Assembly: GCF_016786325.1 (NCBI RefSeq)
Contig: NZ_JADWYU010000145.1
Location: 27,464-91,463 of the forward strand
Length of the DNA stretch: 64,000 bases
From: Frankia nepalensis
Lineage (GTDB): Bacteria; Actinomycetota; Actinomycetes; Frankiales; Frankiaceae
Reading direction: 5' to 3'
Shown here: positions 35,328-43,600 of the stretch, piece by piece
How the letters are laid out: every line of letters begins with the position of its first letter
Numbering within the stretch: position 1 is the stretch's first letter
The notes under the pieces: generated by a model
Databases searched by the model: none
Told to the model about the DNA's origin: nothing
The model's input: only the letters and a program-made list of their open reading frames with translations
Position numbers and translations under genes: made by a program

Positions 35328-36259
35328 GCTGGCCGCTCCCCCTGTCTCGTCTCGTCGGCGGGCGTCTCGCTGGAGCCGGGGAGGGTGAACCGGGCGTGCG
35401 CTGGGTCGAGCCCGGCGAAGGCGGGCGGGCGGCGCTGGCGCCAGCTGCGGACGCCCTCGGTGAAGTCCGCCGACGCCAGCGCCGCCTCCAGGTAGGCGTC
35501 GGCACGGGCGACCGCGGCGGGCAGCGTGGAGGTCAGGTCCGTGTAGGTCTGGCGTTTGACGACGCCCATCGCGGCCGGCGAGCAGCGGGTCGCCAGTCCC
35601 GTCGCGTAGTCCCACGCCGCGGCCAGCAGTTCGCCGTCGTCGACGACCCTGTTGGCCAGGCCGAGGCGTTCGGCCTCGGCGGCGCGGACCAGGCGTCCGG
35701 ACAGCAGCAGGTCGTTGGCGACGCCGAGCCCGACGATGCGGGGCAGCAGCCAGGTCATGCCCAGCTCGGCGATCAGGCCGCGGCGGACGAAGGCGGTGGC
35801 GAACTTCGCCGACGAGCCGGCGAACCGCACGTCGCAGAACAGCGCCAGCTGCATCCCCACGCCGAAGCAGGCCCCGTTGACCGCCGCCACGACGGGTTTG
35901 GCGATCGTCATCGCCGCCCAGTACGCCGGCCGGGCCGCGTCGATCTCGTAGGAGCCGGCGTCCGCGACGTTGTCGAGGCTGCCGCCGTCGGCGCCGACGC
36001 AGAAGTCCGGGCCGGCGCCGGTCACCACCAGGGCGCGCACCCCGGGGTCGAGGGCCAGCCGGTCGAGCGCGGCGAAGAACCGCTGGCCCAGCCGGGGAGT
36101 CCAGGCGTTGCCTGGCGGCCGGGTCAGGGTGACCGTGGCGACCTGGCCCGCGATCTCCACCTCGACGGTGCCGTCCTCGGCCCACGGCGACCCGCCCGGC
36201 GTGGCGGCTGCCGCGGGAACCGTCGCGGCGGGCCCCGGCGCCGCCTGCCCCGCGGTCAC
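35324..36259 (-). CDS. Enoyl-CoA hydratase/isomerase family protein (second in operon)
   Basis: 311 residues from GTG 36259. Crotonase fold: EIAGQVATVTLTRPPGNAWTP, oxyanion-hole segment GADGGSLDNVAD and second segment AAVNGACFGVGMQLALFCDVRFA, then RRGLIAELGMTWLLPRIVG. The first ~35 residues are an Ala/Pro-rich lead without family match. The start shares GTGA with the stop of the upstream amidohydrolase. Probably hydrates or isomerises a CoA-bound intermediate made by the ligase in the operon. Confidence 0.88.
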   Translation of the reverse strand: MTAGQAAPGPAATVPAAAATPGGSPWAEDGTVEVEIAGQVATVTLTRPPGNAWTPRLGQRFFAALDRLALDPGVRALVVTGAGPDFCVGADGGSLDNVADAGSYEIDAARPAYWAAMTIAKPVVAAVNGACFGVGMQLALFCDVRFAGSSAKFATAFVRRGLIAELGMTWLLPRIVGLGVANDLLLSGRLVRAAEAERLGLANRVVDDGELLAAAWDYATGLATRCSPAAMGVVKRQTYTDLTSTLPAAVARADAYLEAALASADFTEGVRSWRQRRPPAFAGLDPAHARFTLPGSSETPADETRQGERPA

Positions 36260-37434
36260 AGGCCGAGGAGCGCGGCGGAGTTGTCCCGCATGATCCGAGC
36301 CCTGGTGGCGGCGTCGAGCGAGGCGATCTCCTTCTCGAACTGGAGCGGTTCGGCCAGGCCCTCGGCGTGCGGCCAGTCCGACCCGAACAGGACGTGGTCG
36401 GCGCCGATGAGCTCGACCAGCTCGGCGAGGTCGTCCTCGTAGTAGGGCGCCACCCACACGTGCTGGCGAAACGCCTCGACCGGGTCGCCGGAGAAGCTCT
36501 CCGGGGACTGGTTGGCGTATTTCTTCAGCAGCCGTAGCAGGGGCTTCACCCAGGCGGCGCCGTTCTCGATGCTCACCGCCCGCAGGTTCGGATGGCGGGC
36601 GAACACGCCGTCGACCACGAGGCTGGCCATGGTGTCCTGGATGGCCCGATCCCCGACGACGATCTTGGCCAGCACGTTCGTCTTCCCGAACGCCTCCAGG
36701 GTCGCCGAGCCGCCCCACATCGCGGACATCTTGTGGTAGCCGCTGTCCCCCAGGTGGAACGCCACCGGCACGTCCGCCTCCGCGAGGCGCGCCCACACCG
36801 GGTCGTGGGCGGGGTGGCCCAGCGACCGCCCGCTCGCCCCCGTCCCGGGCGCCGGCACCGGCGCCGGGCGGACGTGGACGAGGCGCGCGCCGAGGCCGAG
36901 CACCCGCTCCACCTCGGCGACCGCCGCCTCCGGATCGGCCAGGGAGATCAGCGGCACGGCGAACAGCCGGTCCTGGTAGGAGTAGCCCCAGTCGTCCTCC
37001 AGCCACCGGTTGAACGCGTGCAGGCTGGCCATGGTGGCCCCGACGTCGTCGCGCAGCGCCTCCTCCACCCCGACGCCCATCGTCGGGTAGAGCACCGCTC
37101 CGGCCAGGCCCTGCTCGTCGAGCCGGGCGATCCGCAGGTCGCGGTCGCGGTACTCCGGCGCCAGCGGTTCGACCTCCAGCAGGGTCTGCCGGCTCACGCC
37201 CGCGGGCATGACCCCGCGGAAGTACAGGTCGAGGCAGCCGGGCTTGGTGACCGGGTTGAAGGTGGGGTTGGGGATGAAGGTGTTGACCCGGCCGCCGATC
37301 ACCACGACGGCGCGCTTGCCCTTCTGCAGGACCTGCACGCCGCGCTGGGCGAACGCCGGGTCGAGGTGGCGGGTGAACGCGTCCAGCGGCTCGTAGTAGT
37401 GGTTGTCGGCGTCGATGGGGCGCTGGTCAGGCAC
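36256..37434 (-). CDS. Amidohydrolase 2-type protein
   Basis: 392 residues. DADNHYYEPLDAFTRHLDP at the start is the DxDxHxxE variant of the metal motif found in a large actinobacterial branch of the ACMSD-like amidohydrolases. Further points are AFHLGDSGYHKM, SIENGAAWVKPLLRLL and LFGSDWPHAEG, which carries the late metal-binding aspartate. It likely acts on a ring-cleavage or CoA-linked acid. Longer than its partner at 34464 by ~105 residues. Starts 66 bases after the enoyl-CoA hydratase stop; its own stop overlaps the next gene. Confidence 0.88.
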   Translation of the reverse strand: MPDQRPIDADNHYYEPLDAFTRHLDPAFAQRGVQVLQKGKRAVVVIGGRVNTFIPNPTFNPVTKPGCLDLYFRGVMPAGVSRQTLLEVEPLAPEYRDRDLRIARLDEQGLAGAVLYPTMGVGVEEALRDDVGATMASLHAFNRWLEDDWGYSYQDRLFAVPLISLADPEAAVAEVERVLGLGARLVHVRPAPVPAPGTGASGRSLGHPAHDPVWARLAEADVPVAFHLGDSGYHKMSAMWGGSATLEAFGKTNVLAKIVVGDRAIQDTMASLVVDGVFARHPNLRAVSIENGAAWVKPLLRLLKKYANQSPESFSGDPVEAFRQHVWVAPYYEDDLAELVELIGADHVLFGSDWPHAEGLAEPLQFEKEIASLDAATRARIMRDNSAALLGL

Positions 37435-37500
37435 GTCAGCTTCCTTCCGTCGCGGTCTTGGCGGTCCGGCGACCGCGGTCCTGGCCGTCCGACGACCGGC

Positions 37501-38334
37501 TCAGGGGGTCGGCCGGAGGTCCTCGAAGACCGGGGCGCGCCGCTCCCGCTGGGCCTGCAGGCTTTCCAGGCAGTCGTCGGGGTGGTACATCCCGGCCTGC
37601 CACAGCGCGACGAGGTCGAGACCGTCGTCGACGGCGTGGTCGCGGGCGTGGTTGATCGAGTGCTTGGCACCCCAGACCGCCAGCGGGCTCTTCGCCGCGA
37701 TCTCGCGCGCGATGTCCGAGACACCGGCCAGCAGAGCGTCATGGTCGTCGAACACGGCGTTGACGAAGCCGACCGCCTCGGCCCGGGCGGCCGGCAGCCG
37801 CATCCCGCGGTAGGCCATCTCGCGGGCGATGCCCTCGGGCATCACCTTCGGCAGCCGCTGCAACTGGCCGACCTCGGCGGTGATGCCGATGTTCGTCTCC
37901 TGGACGAGGAAGAACGCGTCCCGGGTGGCGTAGCGCAGGTCGCAGGCGGCGACCATGCCGAGCCCGGCGCCGACACAGCCGCCCTGGATCGCCGCGATCA
38001 CCGGAACGCGGGCGCGTTCCAGGGCGGTGAACGTCTCCTGCAGCGAGCGGATGCCCTGGTAGAGCACCGCCCGCTTGCGGCCGGGCTCGTCGCCGCCGCC
38101 GCTCGTCCGGAACATCCCGCCGTCGAACACGCCGAGGTCGAGCCCGGCGCAGAAGTGCCGCCCGGTCGAGGAGAGGACGATCACCCGGGCGCGGGCCTCG
38201 CGGTCGATGTCGGTCACCAGCGTCCGCAGCTCGGCCCAGAACGACGGGATCAGCGTGTTCTTCTGCTCGGGGCGGTTGAGCCGCAGGTACGCGACGCCGT
38301 CCGCGTAGGTGACGTCGAAGCAGGTCAGGCTCAC
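37501..38334 (-). CDS. Enoyl-CoA hydratase/isomerase family protein (first in operon)
   Basis: 277 residues from GTG 38334. DGVAYLRLNRPEQKNTLIP, oxyanion hole STGRHFCAGLDLGVFDGG, AAIQGGCVGAGLGMVAACDLRYA and ETNIGITAEVGQLQRLPKVMPEG give a typical crotonase. The pattern at the last segment (E..IGITAEVG..QRLP) is that of dienoyl-CoA isomerase-like members, which use an aspartate/glutamate pair. GTGA overlap with the LLM gene upstream shows translational coupling. Confidence 0.88.
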   Translation of the reverse strand: MSLTCFDVTYADGVAYLRLNRPEQKNTLIPSFWAELRTLVTDIDREARARVIVLSSTGRHFCAGLDLGVFDGGMFRTSGGGDEPGRKRAVLYQGIRSLQETFTALERARVPVIAAIQGGCVGAGLGMVAACDLRYATRDAFFLVQETNIGITAEVGQLQRLPKVMPEGIAREMAYRGMRLPAARAEAVGFVNAVFDDHDALLAGVSDIAREIAAKSPLAVWGAKHSINHARDHAVDDGLDLVALWQAGMYHPDDCLESLQAQRERRAPVFEDLRPTP

Positions 38335-39386
38335 GAGACAGGCTCCTTGATCTTGGCGACCACCGGCGCCCAGACCTCGGGGGCGTCCGGGTAGGGCACG
38401 TTGAGGCGCAGGCCGGTCACGAGCCCGCCGAACCGGTCCCGCACGACGTCCGCCAGGTCGTCGGCGTCGGCCACGACGGCGAGCGTGCGCAGGATGTCGT
38501 CGTCGACGAGCCCGGCCATCTCCGCCCAGCGCTGGTCCACCGACAGCCGGTGCAGCTCGCCGTGCAGCTCGCCCCAGCCGTGATGGTCGAGGACGGCTCG
38601 GTAGGCGGGCGTCGACGCGTAGAACGCGATCTGCCGGCGCACCCGGTCGATCTCGGGCTCCAGATCGCCGCCCGGCGGGGCCGTCGCGAGGAACACCGGC
38701 AGGCACACCTCCACCGTGCCGTCCGCGCGGCCGGCTTTCGCCAGGCCGCGGCGCAGCGCCGGCAAGGTCACCTCGGCCAGGTAGGAGGCGCTGGTGAACC
38801 CGTGGCACATCAGCCCGTCGGCCACCTCGCCGGCGACCTCGGTCATCCGGGGACCGACCGCCGCCAGGAACACCCTCGGCGGCCCGAACGGGTTCGGCCC
38901 TGGCTGGAACAGCGGGTTCGACAGCGTGTGCTGGTAGTAGGTGCCCTCGAACCGCAGCCGGCCGCCGGGCTGCCAGCTGTCCCAGATCGCCCGCAGCGCG
39001 AGCACGAACTCCCGCATCCGCGCCGCCGGATGCGACCACGGCATCGAGAACCGGCGGGTGATGTGCGCCTTCACCTGCGAGCCCAGCCCGAGCACGAACC
39101 GGCCACCGGTCAGCACCTGCAGGTCGTTGGCGACCGCCGCGGTCGTCATCGGGTTGCGGGCGAAGGCGATCGCGACGTTGGTCCCGAGGTCGATGTCTGC
39201 CGCGCCGGCGGCCAGCGCGAGCGGCAGGAACGGGTCGTGCGCCGCCTCCGCGGCGAACAGCCGGTCGTAACCCACCGAGGCGGCCAGCCGCGCGCCGCGG
39301 GCCGCCGAGTCCCGGTCGCCGAGCGAGTGGAGCAACCCGCCATCGATCTTCACCCAGGCTCCTCCGTCGTTCGCGGTCTCGAACAC
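38331..39386 (-). CDS. LLM class F420-dependent oxidoreductase (first gene of operon)
   Basis: 351 residues, close in form to the TIGR03617-type F420 enzymes: KIDGGLLHSLGDRDSAARGARLAASVGYDRLF, ALAAGAADIDLGTNVAIAFARNPMTTA, LTGGRFVLGLGSQVKAHITRRFSMP and VFLAAVGPRMTEVAGEVADG. It opens the seven-gene operon, divergent from the TetR gene with 69 bases between starts. GTG start at 39386; an internal start near KIDGG is also possible. Confidence 0.88.
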   Translation of the reverse strand: MFETANDGGAWVKIDGGLLHSLGDRDSAARGARLAASVGYDRLFAAEAAHDPFLPLALAAGAADIDLGTNVAIAFARNPMTTAAVANDLQVLTGGRFVLGLGSQVKAHITRRFSMPWSHPAARMREFVLALRAIWDSWQPGGRLRFEGTYYQHTLSNPLFQPGPNPFGPPRVFLAAVGPRMTEVAGEVADGLMCHGFTSASYLAEVTLPALRRGLAKAGRADGTVEVCLPVFLATAPPGGDLEPEIDRVRRQIAFYASTPAYRAVLDHHGWGELHGELHRLSVDQRWAEMAGLVDDDILRTLAVVADADDLADVVRDRFGGLVTGLRLNVPYPDAPEVWAPVVAKIKEPVS

Positions 39387-39402
39387 TGTTCCGGTTATTT
39401 CA

Positions 39403-39452
39403 ACATCATTCTGTAGTTCCTACATCATTCTGGACAGCACCCTACGATTCTG
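39403..39452. promoter_or_regulatory. Direct repeats in the divergent promoter of the catabolic operon
   Basis: ACATCATTCTG occurs exactly twice, at 39403-39413 and 39422-39432, 19 bases apart, and a weaker third copy (TACGATTCTGG) follows at 39443-39453. Between the two perfect copies lies a small palindrome TGTAG-TTC-CTACA (39412-39424). The region joins the first LLM gene and the TetR gene and is a likely operator for the TetR protein. Confidence 0.6.
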
Positions 39453-39455
39453 GGT

Positions 39456-40103
39456 ATGGAGAGCGCAATCGGTACCCCGAGCCGCGTGGCCACCCGCATC
39501 GCGGCCCAGACGGCCGGGCGGCGGCGGCCCGACTACGTCCACGAGGTGACCGAGCTGATCGAGGCGGCCCGCAAGGTCATCGACGCCAGCGGCACGGCGG
39601 CGAAGGCACGGGTCGCGGACATCGTCGCCGTGGCGGGCCTGTCCAACGACGCGTTCTACCGGCACTTCCCGTCGAAGGACGCGCTGGTCGCCGCGCTGAT
39701 CGAGGACGGTGTCGAACGGGTCGCCGCCGTCCTCGCCCGCCGGATGGCCAAGGAGCCCGCGGCCGAGGGCAAGATCCGCTGCTGGCTCGACGGTGCGCTC
39801 TCCCAGGCCGACGAGACCCAGGCCGCGTCGACCTCGGCCATCCTGTCGAACAGCAGCAACTTCAACACCGCCATCCCGACCGGTGACCACAGCGCGAAAC
39901 GGCCGCTCGCCGAGCTTCTCCACGAGCCGTTCACGCTGCTCGGCAGCGCCACGCCCGAACTCGACGCCGAACTCGTCACCCACGCCGTCTACGGCAGGGT
40001 CAGCGGACATCTCAAGGCCGGCACCCGTCCCACGCCCGACGAGGCGGACCGCCTTCTGCGGTTCTGCGTGTCGACGGCCCGCGACAGCGCGGCGCCGAAG
40101 TGA
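39456..40103 (+). CDS. TetR family regulator of the catabolic operon
   Basis: 215 residues. RRRPDYVHEVTELIEAARKVIDASG opens the domain and RVADIVAVAGLSNDAFYRHFPSKDALVAALI is the helix-turn-helix. The C-terminal part is helical with no named subfamily recognised. ATG 39456. The divergent seven-gene operon and direct repeats in between make this its probable repressor; acyl-CoA intermediates are the likely inducers by analogy with similar loci (inference). Confidence 0.9.
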   Translation: MESAIGTPSRVATRIAAQTAGRRRPDYVHEVTELIEAARKVIDASGTAAKARVADIVAVAGLSNDAFYRHFPSKDALVAALIEDGVERVAAVLARRMAKEPAAEGKIRCWLDGALSQADETQAASTSAILSNSSNFNTAIPTGDHSAKRPLAELLHEPFTLLGSATPELDAELVTHAVYGRVSGHLKAGTRPTPDEADRLLRFCVSTARDSAAPK

Positions 40104-40679
40104 GCGGCCGGCACGACTTCCAACCCGTCGGGCCCAACGAGCTGCGCTGGCACGACGAGCTGCCGCCCGATCCCGCCCGCCGACGCCGGCCACACGTCCT
40201 GGCCGATGCCCGCGGTGTCGCCGTCGCGCTCGGGGCGTCCCTGTTCCGGAACCCGCCCGCCGGGTGCCGGTGGTGTCTGGGCCATGGCCGGTCCCAGCAC
40301 GGTCGCGGAGTTCGGCGACGCCGACCGCGACAGGCGTCCCCGGGGACCGGCCCGGCCATGTCCATCAGCCGGCGTGGCAGTCGATACCGGTCACGTTCAG
40401 GTTCCGGATCGTCTGGCAGTAGCTCTCGCGGCTGACCTGCCAGCCGACCGCGGTGCGCAGCGCCCTGGTCTCCAGGTCAATCACGATGCCGTCTATCGGG
40501 CTGCCGTCAGCGTTGCGCAGCGTGTGAGGGGCGCTGGTCGGTATCGCGTTCGGATCGTCGAACCAGAGGAGCAATGGACGACGAGCATGCGGAGCCGGTG
40601 ATCGGCCATAGTCTGGTCTGGGACCGGTCAGCCGGCGCACCACGAGCGACAGGCGGCGGAAACAGGGGGCGGGCGGTCG
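40104..40679. other. Region before the STAND gene
   Basis: The 576 bases hold no complete gene. The first ~270 bases have only poorly protein-like frames. The 40365-40574 stretch on the minus strand has one short protein-like frame (listed separately). The promoter of the STAND gene should lie in the last ~100 bases. Confidence 0.55.
40365..40574 (-). CDS. Possible small protein or gene fragment
   Basis: A minus-strand frame ending at 40365 reads a plausible protein, LLLWFDDPNAIPTSAPHTL followed by NADGSPIDGIVIDLETRAL and VGWQVSRESYCQTIRNLNV, about 69 residues if TTG 40574 is the start. Base use is less GC-rich than the flanks. I recognise no family. It could be the 3' end of a lost gene, or chance. 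Confidence 0.3.
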   Translation of the reverse strand: MLLWFDDPNAIPTSAPHTLRNADGSPIDGIVIDLETRALRTAVGWQVSRESYCQTIRNLNVTGIDCHAG

Positions 40680-43600
40680 ATGGACGTCCTCTCGCCGGCG
40701 GAGATCGCGGAGTTCGCGGACGTGTTCGCGGATCCGGGGGCGGCGCGGCGGCTGCTGGTGGCGGCCGGGCTCGGCGCGGGCCGGCATCCGTCCTGGCAGG
40801 CGCCCGACGCCTACGCGTTCTGGACCGACGTCTCCCTACTGATCGCCCACGGCATCCGGCCGGGTCTTCGGGAGGCGTTGTTCGCCGAGGCGGCGCGGTT
40901 GTTCCCGGGCAACAGGGTGTTCACCGGCAGGGCCGGTGGTGGACCACCGCGGAGCCGGATGCAGCCGGCGTGGGAGCTGCTGCCGTCTCTACCGCCCCGG
41001 CATGTGGCCCGCGACGCCGATCTCGCCGCGCTGCGCGCGCTGCTGGCCGACCCGGTGGCCGGCCAGGTGGTCGGCGTGTGGGCGATGGGAGGCGCCGGCA
41101 AGTCGACCGTGGCGACCGCTCTCGTGCACGACCTCGCGGTGCGGGCCATGTTCCCGGACGGGATCGTGTGGGCGCAGGTCGGACCCACCCCGGACCTCAT
41201 CGGCCTTCTCGGCCATGTGCTGGCCGCCTTCGGCGACCTGGCCCGCATCGGCGACGTCACGGACGGGGCGCGCCGGCTGCGGACGCTGCTGGCCGGCGCC
41301 CGCTGTCTGATCGTCCTCGACGACGTCTGGGACATCGCCGTCGTCGAGGCCTTCCAGCCGCCAGCCGGGGTGCGGGTCCTGGTCACGTCCCGGAGCCGGC
41401 AGACCTGGTATGCCGACGCCGGCGGACATGAGCTGGCGATGGCCGACGAGGACGTCTCCCGCCGGGTCCTGGCCGCCCACGCCGGTTGCGGCCCCGAAGA
41501 GCTTCCACCCGTCACCGGCGAGATCGTCCAGCGCTGCGGCGGACTGGTCCTGGCGCTCGCGCTGGTCGGCTCGATGGTCCGCCTGGGAATCCGCTGGGAC
41601 AGTGCCGCGCAGCGGCTGCGCCGCACCGACCTGGACAAGCTCGCCGCGCGGTTCGCCGGCTACCCACATCCGAACCTGCTCGCCGCGCTCGACGCCTCCG
41701 TCCTGGCGCTCCCCGCCGCCGAAGCCGACCGTTTCCGTGAGCTGGCCGTCTTCCAGCACCGCGGCCCGGTCCCGCTCGCCGCCGTGATCCTGCTGTGGCA
41801 ACGGACCGCCGGTCTCGACCCGCTCGACGCGGAGGACCTCCTCAACCTGCTGGCGCGGCGCTCCCTGGTCCGAGCACAGCCGGCGACGGCCACGGTGACC
41901 CTGCACGACCTGCTGTTCGACTACATCCGCGCCACCCTCGATCGGCCGGTCGCGGGCCTTCACCGGCTGCTGGCCAGCGCGCTGGTCGAGCGTTGGGGCG
42001 GCCTGCCCGACCTGCCGGGCCTGCGTGACCCGTATGACGACGCCGACCGGTACGGCCTGGCCGCCCTCGTCGCTCACCTGCTCGCCGCGGGCGACCCGGA
42101 CACCATCGACGCGGTCCTCGCCGCCGAACGACGAGGGCCGGCCGGCCGGGCCGAGAGCACCTGGTACGGCGCCCACGAAGACCTCGGCCGCACCGGCGAC
42201 TACCTGGTCGCGGTCCGCGCCGCCTGGGCCGACGCGCGCACCCGCCAAGCCGGCGGCGACCCCGCGGCTCTCGCTCGCCAAGCCACCTACGCCCTCATCC
42301 TTGGCTCCGTCACCAGCCTCGCGGACAACATTCCGGCCACGCTGCTCGTCCGCCTCGTCGAGACGGGACTGTGGGCGCCGATCCGGGCGCTCGCCTACGC
42401 CCAGGCGACTTCCGAGCCCCATGGCCGCGCGGCGGCGCTGACCGCGCTGGCGGACCACCTGCCCGTAGACCTGCGTCACCTTGCCCACGCCCAGGCGTTC
42501 ACCGCGGCCACCAGCATCGACCGGCCCGACGCGCGCGTGCGAGCGTTGATCGTGCTGGCGTCCCAATTTCCTGACACCTGGCGGGAGGACGCCGTCACTG
42601 CGGCGCTGGCGGCCGCGACCGACATCGAGTCGAGCGCGGACAGGGCGCGGGCGTTCGTGGCGTTGGCGCCGCTCCTGCCCGCCGAGGGACGCGCGCGGGT
42701 GCTCACCCAGGCGCTGGAAGCGGCCGCCGCCGTCGGCGCGCTCTCCGATCAGGCAGCGATCCTGGCCACGCTGGCGCCCATGCTGCCCCCCGACCTGCTT
42801 GGTCAGGCGCTCGACGCCGCGACCGCCATCACCTACTCGCCGGCCCGGGCGGAGGCATGGGCCGGACTGGTGCCCTACCTGCCAGCCGGCCAGCGGCAGC
42901 AGCTCATTGCCCAGGCGCTCGACGCCCTCATCGCCGAGGGCTCCCTCGTGACGGGGGCAGCGTGGCTTCGTCTGGCGCCGCTGCTGGCCGACGACCAGCT
43001 CGGCAAGGCGCTGGTCACGGCCACCGCCCTGTTACGCGGCTCCGGGCGGACAGACGTGTTGATCGTGCTGACGGCACGGTTGTCGCCTGACGAGCGCCGG
43101 TCCGTCCTCGCTCGGGCACTCACGACCGCCGATGCTCTCGTTCAACCCGATCACCGGGCGGAGGCGTTGGCCGGACTGGCACCACACCTGCCGACCAACC
43201 AGCGTCGACCCGTCCTCACCGACGCGCTGGCCGCGGCCGCCGCCATCGGGTACAAGCCGACCCGAGCCGCCGTCCTGGCGGCACTGGCGCCGCTGCTACC
43301 CACCGACCTGCTCGACCGCGCGCTCGTGGTCGCCAGAACCGTCGATCCGACGGATGTGGCGAAGATCCTGGCCGCGCTGGCGCCGCGGGTACCGGCCGAT
43401 CGGCGCCGGCCGGTCCTCGCCGAGGCGCTGGAAGCCGCGATCACCCTCCACTACCTAGGCGACAGAGCGGACGCGGTGGCCCGGCTGGCGCCACAACTGC
43501 CCGCCGACCTGCTCGGCCAGGCGCTCACCGCGGCGACCACGATCAGGGAACCGCACCTCTCGGGGCAGCTGGTGGCCCGACTGGCGCCCTGTCTGCCCGC

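Noticed and set aside
40100..40435. ORF starting in the TetR stop (GTGA overlap at 40100)
   Set aside because: After ~25 plausible residues the frame becomes Arg/Ser-rich and unlike a protein; no family was recognised.
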